Both the position numbers and the translations under genes were made by a program. Of a DNA stretch of 39,143 nucleotides, positions 7,664 to 18,055 are shown in pieces; the stretch's first letter is position 1; the number at the start of each line of letters is the position of its first letter. The DNA lies in assembly GCA_028285625.1 (NCBI GenBank), contig JANQOX010000011.1, positions 1-39,143 of the forward strand, read 5' to 3'. The notes under the pieces were generated by a model. That model had not been told where the DNA came from and ran no database searches. It worked only from the letters and a program-made list of their open reading frames with translations. Origin of the DNA: Myxococcota bacterium (GTDB lineage Bacteria; Myxococcota_A; UBA9160; UBA6930).

Positions 7664-8533
7664 CTAGCGGAAGCGGGGGCCCGCCTCCTGCGCGAAGGCC
7701 GCGAAGCGATCGATCAGGTGCTTGGTCACGGGCCCGGGCCCCGGCGCGCCCACCGGCTGCCCGTCGAGCGAACCCACCGGCGCAATACCGGCCCCGCTGC
7801 CGCTGAGGAAGACCTCGTCGGCGGCCATCACGTCGAAGCGGCCGAGGGTCCGCTCCTCGGCCGCCATGCCGTCGGCGCGCGCGAGCTCGAGCAGGGTGCG
7901 ACGCGTGATGCCCTCGAGCGCTCCGTCCGTGGCCGGGGGCGTCTGCAGCGCACCGTCGCGGACCACGAACAGATTGGCCACGGCCGCCTCGGCGATGTGG
8001 CCCTGCGCGTTCAAGAGCAGCGCCTCGTCGGCGCCGGCCAGCCGGGCCTCGCGCTTGGCGAGCGCACTGGTCATGTAGTTGAGGCTCTTGACCCGGGGGT
8101 CGAGCGCGTCGGCGGGCGCGCGACGGAGGCTCGACGTGCGCAGCGCCAGGCCGCGCGAAAGCAGCTCGGGCTCGTAGAGGCGCACCGCATCGACGATGCA
8201 GACGACCCGCGGCTCGGGACACAGCGTGGGGTCGACGCCGAGGCCGCCCTCGCCCCGCGAGACCACCAGTCGCACGTAGGCTTCGTCGCGACCGAAGGCG
8301 CGCGCCGTGGCGAGCACGACCTCGCGAATCGCCTCGATCCCCCCGGGCAGTTCGATGCCGGTGCAGCGTGCGGCCGTGCCCAGGCGCGCCAAGTGGTCGT
8401 CCAGCCGGAAGACGCGGCCGGCGTAGATGCGAATGCCCTCGAAGATGCCGTCGCCGTAGAGGAAGCCGTGATCGAGCACGGGGATCCGCGCCTCGGCGCC
8501 TTCGACGATCTCGCCATCGATCCAGACCTTCAT
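7664..8533 (-). CDS. Class IV (branched-chain type) aminotransferase
   Basis: A 289-aa PLP enzyme of fold type IV. It begins with the typical MKVWIDGEIV, then LDHGFLYGDGIFEGIR. The PLP lysine is in DPRVKSLNYM, the E-A-A-V-A-N-L-F motif follows, and ITRRTLLELA and VFLSGSGAGIAPV sit near the C-terminus. It most resembles short IlvE-type branched-chain aminotransferases, which interconvert Val/Leu/Ile and their keto acids with glutamate. D-amino-acid transaminase or aminodeoxychorismate lyase activity cannot be excluded. The ATG at 8533 lies 10 bp after the IclR-type regulator stop, so the regulator and this gene are co-transcribed. Confidence 0.88.
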   Translation of the reverse strand: MKVWIDGEIVEGAEARIPVLDHGFLYGDGIFEGIRIYAGRVFRLDDHLARLGTAARCTGIELPGGIEAIREVVLATARAFGRDEAYVRLVVSRGEGGLGVDPTLCPEPRVVCIVDAVRLYEPELLSRGLALRTSSLRRAPADALDPRVKSLNYMTSALAKREARLAGADEALLLNAQGHIAEAAVANLFVVRDGALQTPPATDGALEGITRRTLLELARADGMAAEERTLGRFDVMAADEVFLSGSGAGIAPVGSLDGQPVGAPGPGPVTKHLIDRFAAFAQEAGPRFR

Positions 8534-8543
8534 TGCGTCGTCC

Positions 8544-9359
8544 TCATCCCGAACTTCCTCCGAGCCGCGCCGCGATGGCGGCCGCAGCGGCTTGTATGCG
8601 TTCGCCCGCGCGGGACGGGGCCATGGCTGCCATCCGCGACTCGGGCGCGGCCACCGCCACGGCACCGCGCATGGAGGCAGCCGCGGTGTGCGCGCCCCCC
8701 TCGAGGATCGGCGCGGCCAGCACCCAGAGGCCTGCAATCCAATCGCCCCGGTTCTCGGCCAGCCCGCGGGCGCGCGCCGCCGCAACGCGCGGCTGCAACT
8801 CGGCCGCGCTGCGAGGCGTGGTCGGCGCGAAGGCCTCGAAGGGTTCGGGGCCCACGGCCACGTCGCCCGGAGCGAAGGCCAGGAACAGGCGGCCGACGGC
8901 GGTGGCGTGCACGGGCACGCGCGTGCCGATCTGGGGTGCCGCCCGCAGGAAGCCCGAACCCTCGGCCTTGTCGAGCACCATGGGCGCGCCGCCGCGCGCG
9001 CCGCACAGGAAGACGGTCTCGCCGAGATCGCGGGCAGCCCCTTCGAGCACGGGTCTCGCCAGGGCGACCAGCGGGTCTCCTTCGAGCGCGCCGAGACCGA
9101 GCGCGATCAACGCGAAGCCGGGTCGATAACGGCCCCGCTCGTCGCGCTCGACGAGCCCGCGGCGGGCCAGCGCCTGGAGCAATCGGTGCGCGCTCGACTT
9201 CGGCAACCCGGCACCGCGCGCCGCCGCAGTCACACCCAGCGGGGCCGGGCTCGCCCGCAGGTGGAAGAGCAGGTCGAGCGCCCGGTCGAGGCTGCCGCTG
9301 GACTCGGCCGCGGCGTCGGCGGTGCGGCCGACCTCGTAGGGTGTCTCTGATTCCACCAT
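8544..9359 (-). CDS. IclR-family transcriptional regulator
   Basis: A 271-aa regulator. The N-terminal winged helix-turn-helix spans about residues 22-85 (SLDRALDLLFHL, then GLPKSSAHRLLQALARRGLVERD). The effector-binding IclR domain follows, with HATAVGRLFLAF and a Gly/Ala-rich end. IclR proteins bind small organic acids or aromatics and act on adjacent promoters. It is first in a minus-strand group with the aminotransferase just downstream, and is divergent from the RNase D gene. Two AT-rich dyad sites lie 40-80 bp upstream of its start and are the obvious candidates for its operators. The ligand is unknown. Confidence 0.9.
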   Translation of the reverse strand: MVESETPYEVGRTADAAAESSGSLDRALDLLFHLRASPAPLGVTAAARGAGLPKSSAHRLLQALARRGLVERDERGRYRPGFALIALGLGALEGDPLVALARPVLEGAARDLGETVFLCGARGGAPMVLDKAEGSGFLRAAPQIGTRVPVHATAVGRLFLAFAPGDVAVGPEPFEAFAPTTPRSAAELQPRVAAARARGLAENRGDWIAGLWVLAAPILEGGAHTAAASMRGAVAVAAPESRMAAMAPSRAGERIQAAAAAIAARLGGSSG

Positions 9360-9400
9360 GGAGACCTCTCGACGGCTCCCACGCTCTCATCGTCTGGGAT

Positions 9401-9439
9401 TGTCCCATATATTGGGACACGAACCAATATATTGGAACA
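9401..9439. promoter_or_regulatory. Two tandem operator-like dyads between IclR and RNase D genes
   Basis: Site I is TGTCCCATATATTGGGACA (9401-9419), a near-perfect 19-bp dyad. Site II contains the perfect 12-bp palindrome CCAATATATTGG (9424-9435). The stretches CATATATTGGGACA and AATATATTGGAACA align exactly 20 bp apart, about two helical turns, as expected for cooperative binding of dimers on one DNA face. The AT-rich cores stand out against the GC-rich surroundings. On the minus strand, TTCCAA and AATATA with an 18-bp spacer could be -35/-10 elements, placing the sites over the IclR promoter. Autoregulation is an inference. Confidence 0.7.
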
Positions 9440-9561
9440 TAGCGGGGTCTTGGGCCGTCGGCTAGCATGCTCCCGTCGTTCGGGCCCACCTCCCCTCCCT
9501 GTGGCGCCCCTCTGGTTCCCGCCTTCTTCTGCCGTACCGCCCCCCGGAGACCGAGACATCC

Positions 9562-10722
9562 GTGGCCGATTTCGAGCGCGTCGAGAACGAGCAGGGCATC
9601 GAAGCGCTGGCGAAGGACCTGCTCAAGGAGAAGGTGGTCGCCCTCGATACCGAGGCGGACAGCTTCTACCACTACTACGACAAGACCTGTCTCGTGCAGG
9701 TGGCGACGCGCAAGCGCATCTGGCTGGTGGACCCGCTGGCCCTGGGCGGCCCCGAAGAGCTCGCGCCGCTCGGTCCGGTGATGGCGGACCCCGGCATTCG
9801 CAAGATCTTCCACGCGGCCGAGTACGACCTGTTCATCCTGACCCGCGACTGCGGGTTCCGCTTCGCGAACCTGTTCGACACGATGATCAGCGCCCAGATG
9901 CTGGGCTACCCGCAGATCGGGCTGTCGGCCCTGGCCGAGCGGCACTTCGATCTCAAGCTCCCGAAGGACGAGCAGCGCTCCGACTGGTCGGTGCGCCCGC
10001 TGCGCGACAGCCAACTCACCTACGCCGCCGCCGACGTGGCGCACCTGATCCCCCTCGCGGAGCGGCTCGAGAAGGAGCTGCGCAAGGCCAAGCGCCTGCC
10101 CTGGGCGCAGGCCGAGTTCGAGGCGCTGACGCGCCGTGAGTGGCCCGAGCGCGAGTTCGATCGCGCTGGCTACCTGCGCATCAAGGGCGCCCGCACGCTC
10201 GACCCCGAGAGCCTGGGCGTGCTGCGCGAGCTGTTCCTGGTGCGCGACAAGCGCGCCCGCGAGATCGACCGGCCGCCGTTCAAGGTGCTCGGCAACCGCG
10301 CGCTGCTCGAGATCGCCGAGCGAAAGCCCGGCAACGAGAAGCGCCTGGGCGAGATCAAGGGCGTGACCGACCTGATTCTTCGTCGCTTCGGCCGCGAGAT
10401 TCTCGGCGCCATCGAGCGCGGCAAGAAGAAGCGCCACGGGCCGATCCCGAAGAAGCTGAATGGATCGGGACCGGTGCGGCGACGCATGGACAAGCGCACC
10501 GAGAAGCGGCTGGCCGTGCTGAAGCGCTGGCGCTCGAAGCGCGCCAAGGAGCTGGCGATGGACCCGGGCGTGCTGTGCCCGAACTCGTCCCTCGAGGCGA
10601 TCGCCTGGGCCAACCCGGAGGCGGGCAAGGACGTCGTCGCCATGCCCGAGGTCAAGCCCTGGTTCGCCGAGAGCTTCGGCACCGAGATCGCCGAAGCGCT
10701 CACGGAATCCTCGGACGACTGA
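9562..10722 (+). CDS. rnd: Ribonuclease D-like DEDDy 3'-5' exonuclease with HRDC domain
   Basis: A 386-aa protein. The DEDDy exonuclease domain covers residues 1 to about 170: D29-T-E31 (exo I), D89 (exo II), and Y154-AAA-D158 (exo III). Next comes an HRDC-like helical domain (about 210-290, with EREIDRPPFKVLGNRALLEIA) and a basic region (GKKKRHGPIPKK) that may bind RNA. RNase D trims 3' ends of tRNA precursors and other structured RNAs. A GTG start with GGAGA upstream is used; it is divergent from the IclR-type regulator. It is followed 32 bp later by a strong 11-bp hairpin. Confidence 0.92.
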   Translation: MADFERVENEQGIEALAKDLLKEKVVALDTEADSFYHYYDKTCLVQVATRKRIWLVDPLALGGPEELAPLGPVMADPGIRKIFHAAEYDLFILTRDCGFRFANLFDTMISAQMLGYPQIGLSALAERHFDLKLPKDEQRSDWSVRPLRDSQLTYAAADVAHLIPLAERLEKELRKAKRLPWAQAEFEALTRREWPEREFDRAGYLRIKGARTLDPESLGVLRELFLVRDKRAREIDRPPFKVLGNRALLEIAERKPGNEKRLGEIKGVTDLILRRFGREILGAIERGKKKRHGPIPKKLNGSGPVRRRMDKRTEKRLAVLKRWRSKRAKELAMDPGVLCPNSSLEAIAWANPEAGKDVVAMPEVKPWFAESFGTEIAEALTESSDD

Positions 10723-10754
10723 ACGCCCCGTCGGCGCAGCCCCAGAAACTGAAA

Positions 10755-10781
10755 GGGCCCCCCGGAACTTCCGGGGGGCCC
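10755..10781 (+). terminator. GC-rich hairpin after RNase D gene
   Basis: A perfect 11-bp stem (gggccccccgg with ccggggggccc) and a 5-nt loop, 32 bp after the RNase D stop. It is preceded by gaaa rather than followed by a T-run on the plus strand, so it terminates better, if at all, on the minus strand. Position and stem strength still make it a likely 3' end for the RNase D transcript. Confidence 0.55.
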
Positions 10782-11162
10782 ATACAACCTGTTGCCTTGG
10801 AACGATCGAGGCAGGCGGGGTGCCGTTCTGGGGAAAGCGCCTTAGTTGTCCCGATCTTCTGTTGGCTGGTCTGCGAAGGTGAGCGCGCCCGATGCCACCG
10901 TTCGCATCCCTACCAGGTTGGCTCCACGGTTCCTGGGTATTACACGGACCGTGCCAACCCGGCCGAAACCGGAAACTCGACCTTCAAATCATTGAAATCC
11001 ATGAACTTTTCGGACTCACGGCTGCGTGGTCCGCAGCCCCCCAGACGCAGCCCGAGGAGGCACCCGGGGGCGCCGTCCTGCCTCCCGACATCGAGGAATC
11101 GGTCCGGATTCCGGCGGGTTGGGGGGTGGCTTCGCAGCGCCACCTGCCGGTGCGCCGCAGCC
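10782..11162. other. Intergenic stretch, no convincing gene
   Basis: This region separates the RNase D hairpin from the propeller lipoprotein. Around 10960-11010 it is more AT-rich than its surroundings (ttcaaatcattgaa, with 5-bp inverted arms), which would suit a promoter. Between 10939 and 10968 there is a cacggt/accgtg dyad. An in-frame ATG at 11001 could extend the lipoprotein, but codons there (agg, aga, gga) are unlike the genome's usage. I see no tRNA, riboswitch or small RNA signature. Confidence 0.4.
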
Positions 11163-12281
11163 TTGGGCTGCACCGCCCCAGCTGCCGCAGCCGGAGTTGT
11201 CATCTCGCTGGGCCTCGGCGCCTGCCAGCGACCCGCCCCGGCGCCGGAGATCTCCCAGCACGTCGGGCCCCCGCCCAGTGAGCGCGAGCGCTATTGCGCC
11301 TGGTTCGGCGACGAGCGCGACGGCACGCTCTACATGGGCCTGTCTCCATTCTGGAATGCCATGGGCGGGGCCGACGGCGACCCGCGCGCCGACCTCGAGG
11401 TACCGGGGCCGCAGCCGATCGGCGTATTCGACCTCGGTGCCGAGCGCTTCCTGCCGCCCCTCGAGGTGGGTCTCCCCACTTCGCGCGGCGGGGTCTGGGA
11501 CGTGCTCGCCCACCCGAACGGCCGCGTCTACTTCAGCACCTACTTCGATTCCGCAGGCTCGGTCGACCCCGGTAGCGGCCAGGTCAAGCGCTTCGCCGAA
11601 GCGGGCATGGGCCTGAACGAGCTGGTTCTGGGGCCGGACGGCGCGGTGCTCGCCACCCGCTACGGCCTGCCCCCCGACGATCGAGGATCGGTGGTGGTCC
11701 TCGCCGAGGACGGCCAGATCCTGGCCGAGCACCTGCTGACCGACCCCGCAGGCGCCCGGGCCGCCGCCAAGAGCCTCGCGTGGGACCCGCACCGCCGGGA
11801 GATCTGGGTCAACACCGACCTGCTGCCCGACGACCCGGGCGGGGCAGTCGGGCACGACGTGCGGGTGCTCGACGAGCAGGGCCACGAGCGGCATCTCGCC
11901 TCGGAGCCGGAGTTGCAGTTCATGGTGTTCGGTGCGGCGGGGGGCGTGCTGATCGAAAGGGAGGGCCGGAAGCTCTCGGTACGCTGGGTCGCGCCGGGCG
12001 AGGACGCCACCCTGCCCGAAACGGGAAGCCGGGTCACGCTCGACACCGATTTCCCCGTCGGCGCCGACTTCGCCCAGGACGTGCGGCTTGCGCCCGACGG
12101 CAGTGCCGTGGTCACGCGCTGGGGCGGAAAGATCCACCGCGTGTGGCCCGACGGGCGTGTGCGCACGGTGACGCTGCCGCGCGACGAGGGCCTCTTCTAC
12201 ACCGGCGTGGTCGCCGGCGACCGGCTCTGCACGAGCCTCTGTGCCGACGTGCGCGTGGTCTGCCGGGACGCCCCGGGCTAG
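11163..12281 (+). CDS. Beta-propeller-like lipoprotein (SMP-30/NHL-like)
   Basis: About 372 aa from a TTG start. It has a hydrophobic signal and the lipobox LGAC (C21 from this start), so it is probably an envelope lipoprotein. The mature part contains repeated motifs of the kind VWDVLAHPNGRVYFST, NELVLGPDGAVLATRYG, SLAWDPHRREIWVNTD and DVRLAPDGSAVVTRWGG. These are spaced like blades of an SMP-30/NHL-type six-bladed propeller. Catalytic lactonase residues are not evident, so a binding or scaffold role is equally possible. The start is uncertain: an ATG at 11001 is in frame but would place the lipobox at residue 75 in codon usage foreign to the gene. The next gene starts 48 bp on. Confidence 0.68.
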   Translation: MGCTAPAAAAGVVISLGLGACQRPAPAPEISQHVGPPPSERERYCAWFGDERDGTLYMGLSPFWNAMGGADGDPRADLEVPGPQPIGVFDLGAERFLPPLEVGLPTSRGGVWDVLAHPNGRVYFSTYFDSAGSVDPGSGQVKRFAEAGMGLNELVLGPDGAVLATRYGLPPDDRGSVVVLAEDGQILAEHLLTDPAGARAAAKSLAWDPHRREIWVNTDLLPDDPGGAVGHDVRVLDEQGHERHLASEPELQFMVFGAAGGVLIEREGRKLSVRWVAPGEDATLPETGSRVTLDTDFPVGADFAQDVRLAPDGSAVVTRWGGKIHRVWPDGRVRTVTLPRDEGLFYTGVVAGDRLCTSLCADVRVVCRDAPG

Positions 12282-12328
12282 CGTCCGCGCCCCCTTCGCG
12301 GCGCGGGCCTCTGGTATGCTCGCCGGCC

Positions 12329-13630
12329 GTGCAAGCCGAACGCCGACGACGTTTTCTCGAGGCCATGGGCCCGAATGCCGTGGCCCTGCTCCTCGGTGCG
12401 CGGCCCGTCACGCGCTCGGCCGACACCGAGTACCCGTTCCGTCAGGACAGCGACTTCTTCTACCTGACGGGCTTCGACCACCCGAACGCCGTGGCGATCC
12501 TGCGGACCGACGGCGGCCCCGAGTACACCCTCTACGTAGAGCCCCGGGACAAGGCCGCCGAGACGTGGACGGGCTACCGGCCGGGGGTCGAGGGGGCGCT
12601 TCGCGACCACGGCGCCGACGAGGCACACCCGATCGAAGACCTCCATGAGCACATGCCCAAGGTGCTCGAACGGGCCTCGCGTCTGTTCCACCTGCTGGGA
12701 CGCGCGCCCGACCTCGACAAGCGCATCGTGGAAATCCTCGACGGCATGCGCCAGCGCTCGCGCATGGGTCTGGTCCCGGCCGACGAGATCGTCGACCCGC
12801 GCGGCACGATCCACGAGATGCGGCTCTTCAAGGAGCCGGGCGAGCTCGACGTGATGCGGCGCGCGTCCGACATCACCTGCGAGGCCCACCACGCTGCGGC
12901 GCGGATCGCGCGCGACGGCGTGTTCGAGTACGAACTTCAGGCGGCGCTCGAGCACACCTTCCGTCGCCGCGGTGCCAGCGGGCCGGCCTACGGCAGCATC
13001 GTCGGCGGCGGTCGCAACGCCACCATCCTGCACTACGTGTCCAACGACCAGAAGCTCGTGGGCGGCGAGGTGGTGCTCATCGACGCCGGCTGCGAGCTCG
13101 AGGGCTACGCCTCGGACGTGACGCGCACCTACCCCGTAGACGGTCGCTTCGGCAGTGCCGAGCGCGAGGTCTACGAGGCGGTGCTGGCCGCGCAGCAGGC
13201 GGCCATCGACCGCTCGCGCCCGGGCGAGACCCTCGAGGCGATCCACGAGACCGCCCGACGCAGTCTGGTCGAGGGCATGGTGGCGATGGGCCTGCTCTCG
13301 GGCGACCCCGACGAGCTGATCGCGACCGAGGCCTACCAGCCCTACTACATGCACCGCACCAGCCACTGGCTGGGTCTCGACGTACACGACGTCGGCGCCT
13401 ACGCACGAGACGGCAGGCCGCGCGTGCTCGAACCGGGCATGGCCTTCACCGTCGAGCCTGGCATCTACGTGCCGCCCGACCACGAGGACGCACCCGAGGC
13501 CTTTCGCGGCATCGGCGTGCGCATCGAGGACGATCTCGTCATCACCGAGAGCGGCCACGAGAACCTGACCGCCGCCATCCCCAAGGACCCCGACGAGGTC
13601 GAGGCCTGGATGGAAGCCGACCGACCCTAG
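12329..13630 (+). CDS. pepP: Xaa-Pro aminopeptidase (M24B)
   Basis: A 433-aa aminopeptidase P that removes N-terminal residues preceding proline. The N-terminal AMP_N domain covers about 1-165 ([20 protein letters not shown]). The pita-bread catalytic domain follows, with the five dinuclear metal ligands D252, D263, H346, E376 and E400 in [40 protein letters not shown] and RIEDD. Length matches E. coli PepP (441 aa). The GTG at 12329 begins the usual [12 protein letters not shown] segment. It is expected to be cytoplasmic with Mn as cofactor. acs follows after 41 bp. Confidence 0.95.
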   Translation: MQAERRRRFLEAMGPNAVALLLGARPVTRSADTEYPFRQDSDFFYLTGFDHPNAVAILRTDGGPEYTLYVEPRDKAAETWTGYRPGVEGALRDHGADEAHPIEDLHEHMPKVLERASRLFHLLGRAPDLDKRIVEILDGMRQRSRMGLVPADEIVDPRGTIHEMRLFKEPGELDVMRRASDITCEAHHAAARIARDGVFEYELQAALEHTFRRRGASGPAYGSIVGGGRNATILHYVSNDQKLVGGEVVLIDAGCELEGYASDVTRTYPVDGRFGSAEREVYEAVLAAQQAAIDRSRPGETLEAIHETARRSLVEGMVAMGLLSGDPDELIATEAYQPYYMHRTSHWLGLDVHDVGAYARDGRPRVLEPGMAFTVEPGIYVPPDHEDAPEAFRGIGVRIEDDLVITESGHENLTAAIPKDPDEVEAWMEADRP

Positions 13631-13671
13631 CCCGAGCGGCCCGCCCCGCCCTGGCCCCCGGAAGGAGCCCC

Positions 13672-15654
<1,983 letters not shown>

Positions 15655-15663
15655 CCGGGCTGG

Positions 15664-15690
15664 GGTCCGTCTCGAAGCGAGGGACGGACC
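15664..15690 (+). terminator. Hairpin after acs (possible terminator)
   Basis: An 8-bp outer stem (ggtccgtc with gacggacc) continues into a tcg/cga inner stem after a 2-nt bulge, starting 10 bp after the acs stop. It has no T-tract, so it is a weak terminator candidate or a processing site between acs and the next gene. Confidence 0.4.
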
Positions 15691-15718
15691 GGCCCGGTCC
15701 CGGGCGGCGAGGCTGAAC

Positions 15719-16552
15719 GTGGTGCTGCGCGTCCTGTCGCTCAACGTCTGGCACGACTCCGGCCCGTGGGAGCGGCGTCGCGAGCTGATCCGTGGCGAGA
15801 TCGAGCAGCTGGCGCCGGACCTGATCGGCTTTCAGGAGGTCCTGCAGGGCGACGGCGTGGACCTCGCAGGGGAGTTGGTGGAGGGCCTGGGCTACGAGAC
15901 CGAGTTCGTCCACGCGAGCCCCTTCTGGGGGCGGCCGGACGTGTCGTTCGGCAACGCCATCGCGACGCGACACCCGATCGTGTCACACGACACGCTCACG
16001 CTGCCCGACGCGGGCGACGGCGAGACACGCGCCGCGGTCTCGGTCACCGTGGCCGCGCCGGTGGGCCCGGTCTCGTTCACCAGCACGCACCTGAACTGGA
16101 AGCTCCACCACGGCGAGGTCCGCGAGCGCCAGGTGGTCGCGTTGGCCGACTACGTGCGCGATCGCCGGCCTCGCGGGGGGTTCCCGCCCATCCTGGTCGG
16201 CGACTTCAACGCCGACGCGGACTCCACCGAGATCCGATACCTGTGCGGCCTGCAGTCCCTGGGCGGCCGCAGCGTCTATTTCGCCGACGCCTGGCGCATC
16301 GCCGGGGGTGACGAAGGCGGCGACACCTGGTCGAACCGCAACGACTACGCGCGCCCCTGGCTCGAGCCCGAGCGCCGTCTCGACTACGTCTTTGCCGGCG
16401 AGCCCATCCGGCCGAGCGGCATCGGGCAGATCCTGTCGTGCCGCCTGATGGGCGACGAGCCGACGGCGGACGTCTGGCCGAGCGACCACTTCGGTGTCGT
16501 GGCCGACCTGCGCACCGACCCGCTCCCGCCGCCCGACGAAGCGCCGGCCTAG
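15719..16552 (+). CDS. Endonuclease/exonuclease/phosphatase-fold protein
   Basis: A 277-aa protein with the EEP fold. It starts with the strand LRVLSLNVWH and then shows the metal-binding glutamate in LIGFQEV, STHLNW, the LVGDFNADADSTEI motif, RLDYVF and the final PSDHFGVVADL. This family cleaves phosphodiester bonds in nucleic acids, phosphoinositides or sphingomyelin, and the substrate here is open. No signal peptide is visible, so it is probably cytoplasmic. Two adjacent GTG codons (15719, 15722) can serve as start behind GGCGAGG. A short inverted repeat lies downstream at 16643-16661. Confidence 0.9.
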   Translation: MVLRVLSLNVWHDSGPWERRRELIRGEIEQLAPDLIGFQEVLQGDGVDLAGELVEGLGYETEFVHASPFWGRPDVSFGNAIATRHPIVSHDTLTLPDAGDGETRAAVSVTVAAPVGPVSFTSTHLNWKLHHGEVRERQVVALADYVRDRRPRGGFPPILVGDFNADADSTEIRYLCGLQSLGGRSVYFADAWRIAGGDEGGDTWSNRNDYARPWLEPERRLDYVFAGEPIRPSGIGQILSCRLMGDEPTADVWPSDHFGVVADLRTDPLPPPDEAPA

Positions 16553-16642
16553 TCGCGTACGACGCACCGCCTGGCCGGGGGGCTTGACCTGCGCGCGCGA
16601 CGCGTGCACGCTGCGGCCAAAGCCCAGGGCAGGACCACCCTA

Positions 16643-16707
16643 CCCCCACCTCGCGTGGGGGCGGGGCTTCGTGCGTTGGGGACCCCATAGGGGCTTCGTG
16701 CGTTGGG
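16643..16707. repeat. Small dyad and 18-bp direct repeat upstream of the Hsp70-like gene
   Basis: cccccac/gtggggg (16643-16649 with 16655-16661, 5-nt loop) is directly followed by two identical copies of ggggcttcgtgcgttggg at 16663-16680 and 16690-16707, 27 bp apart. This lies in the 204-bp gap before the Hsp70-like gene and ends 49 bp before its start. It could be a transcript-end hairpin plus a regulatory repeat, or simply a local duplication. Confidence 0.55.
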
Positions 16708-16756
16708 CCAACGGAAAGCGCGGCTTCGCGGTCGCGCGCAACCCCAGGAGACTCAC

Positions 16757-18055
16757 GTGCCGGACCCGGCCTTCGGACTGGATTTCGGAACCACCAACAG
16801 CGCCATCGCTCGGGTGCGGCCGGGCGAAGCGCCCGAGCTCGCGCACTTCGGCTCGGACCAGGGGCCGACGGCGACGTTTCGATCGGTGCTCTACTTCGAC
16901 GAGGAAGAAGGCGGCCCCGAAGCGCGCGTCCGCGCCGGCCCGACGGCCATCGAGGGCTACCTGGACAGCGAGGAGAAGGACGGCCGACTGGTGCAGTCCT
17001 TGAAGTCGTTCCTCGCGAGCCGGCTCTTCTCCGCCACGAACGTGTTCGGCCGCACCTGGCGACTCGAGGACCTGATCGGTGCACTCGTCGGCCCGCTGCG
17101 CCGCGAGGCGGAGTCGATCTATGGCGAGCCGGTGGTGCGTGCCGTAGTGGGCCGACCGGTCCACTTCGTGAACGCCGATGGCCCCGAGGCCGAAACGCTG
17201 GCGATCGCGCGGCTCACCGCCTCGCTGCACAACGCCGGGTTTCGCGAGGTCACCTTCGAGTACGAACCGGTGGGAGCGGCCTACCACTACGAGCGCGGCC
17301 TCGAGCGCGACGAACTGATCCTGATTGCGGACTTCGGCGGCGGCACCAGCGACTTCTCGCTGCTTCGCGTGGGCCCGAGCCACGCCGAAGCCGGGCGGCG
17401 CGCCGAGTCGATCCTCGGCCACGACGGCGTGGGCGTGGCGGGCGACGCCTTCGACGGTGCGATCGTGCGCAACCTGGTCTCGCCCAGGCTGGGTCTGGGC
17501 GCCCAGTTCGTGTCGCAGTTCGGGCGCACGCTGCCGGTGCCCTCGTGGCTCTACTCGCACCTCGAACGCTGGCACCACGTGTCCTTCCTGAAGTCGCGCA
17601 AGACGATGCAGCTGCTGCTCGACCTGCGCCGCGAGGCGGAGGAGCCCGAGAAGCTCGACGCGCTCATCCGGCTGGTGGAGGAGGACCTGGGCTTCCTGCT
17701 CTACCGCGCCACCGAGCGCGCCAAGCGCGAATTGTCCGAGGCCGAGGCCACCACGTTCCGGCTCGAGCACGAGGGATTGCGGATCGAGGGCGAGGTCACG
17801 CGCGCCGAGTTCGAGGGGTGGATCGCCGGCGAGCTTTCGGCCATCGAGGGCTGCCTGGACCGCATCCTCGGCGGGGCCGGGCTCTCCGAGCGCGACGTCG
17901 ACCGGGTGTTCCTGACCGGCGGCTCGTCGTTCGTCCCCGCCGTGCGGCGCATCTTCGAACGGCGCTTCGGCGCCGAGCGCCTGCGCACCGGCGCAGAGCT
18001 CACCTCGGTCGCGAGCGGGCTGGCGCTGCGGGCAGCAGAACTCGGGGCGGGTTAG
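16757..18055 (+). CDS. Hsp70-family protein of the YegD type
   Basis: A 432-aa actin-fold ATPase. The phosphate-1 motif GLDFGTTNSAIA is at the N-terminus, phosphate-2 LIADFGGGTSDFSLL near residue 190, and the adenosine motif VFLTGGSSFVPAVRRIF near 390. The protein ends after the ATPase region and has no DnaK substrate-binding domain, as in YegD (about 450 aa). Helical insertions between the motifs replace the usual linker. Its role is likely chaperone-like, but clients are unknown and no DnaJ or GrpE gene is nearby. The GTG start is preceded by AGGAG. Its stop shares TTAG with the convergent PNPOx-like gene. Confidence 0.9.
   Translation: MPDPAFGLDFGTTNSAIARVRPGEAPELAHFGSDQGPTATFRSVLYFDEEEGGPEARVRAGPTAIEGYLDSEEKDGRLVQSLKSFLASRLFSATNVFGRTWRLEDLIGALVGPLRREAESIYGEPVVRAVVGRPVHFVNADGPEAETLAIARLTASLHNAGFREVTFEYEPVGAAYHYERGLERDELILIADFGGGTSDFSLLRVGPSHAEAGRRAESILGHDGVGVAGDAFDGAIVRNLVSPRLGLGAQFVSQFGRTLPVPSWLYSHLERWHHVSFLKSRKTMQLLLDLRREAEEPEKLDALIRLVEEDLGFLLYRATERAKRELSEAEATTFRLEHEGLRIEGEVTRAEFEGWIAGELSAIEGCLDRILGGAGLSERDVDRVFLTGGSSFVPAVRRIFERRFGAERLRTGAELTSVASGLALRAAELGAG

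Noticed and set aside
4844..9442. A very long open frame on the plus strand opposite proS and its neighbours
   Set aside because: It is the antisense shadow of high-GC genes on the minus strand. It has no recognisable domain, while the minus strand encodes complete ProRS, exonuclease, aminotransferase and IclR proteins.
10782..11000. tRNA or small RNA in the gap after RNase D
   Set aside because: gttcgcatccc resembles a T-arm, but no acceptor, D or anticodon stem can be paired around it.
11001..11162. N-terminal extension of the propeller lipoprotein from ATG 11001
   Set aside because: It would put the lipobox at residue 75 and uses agg/aga/gga codons unlike the rest of the gene.
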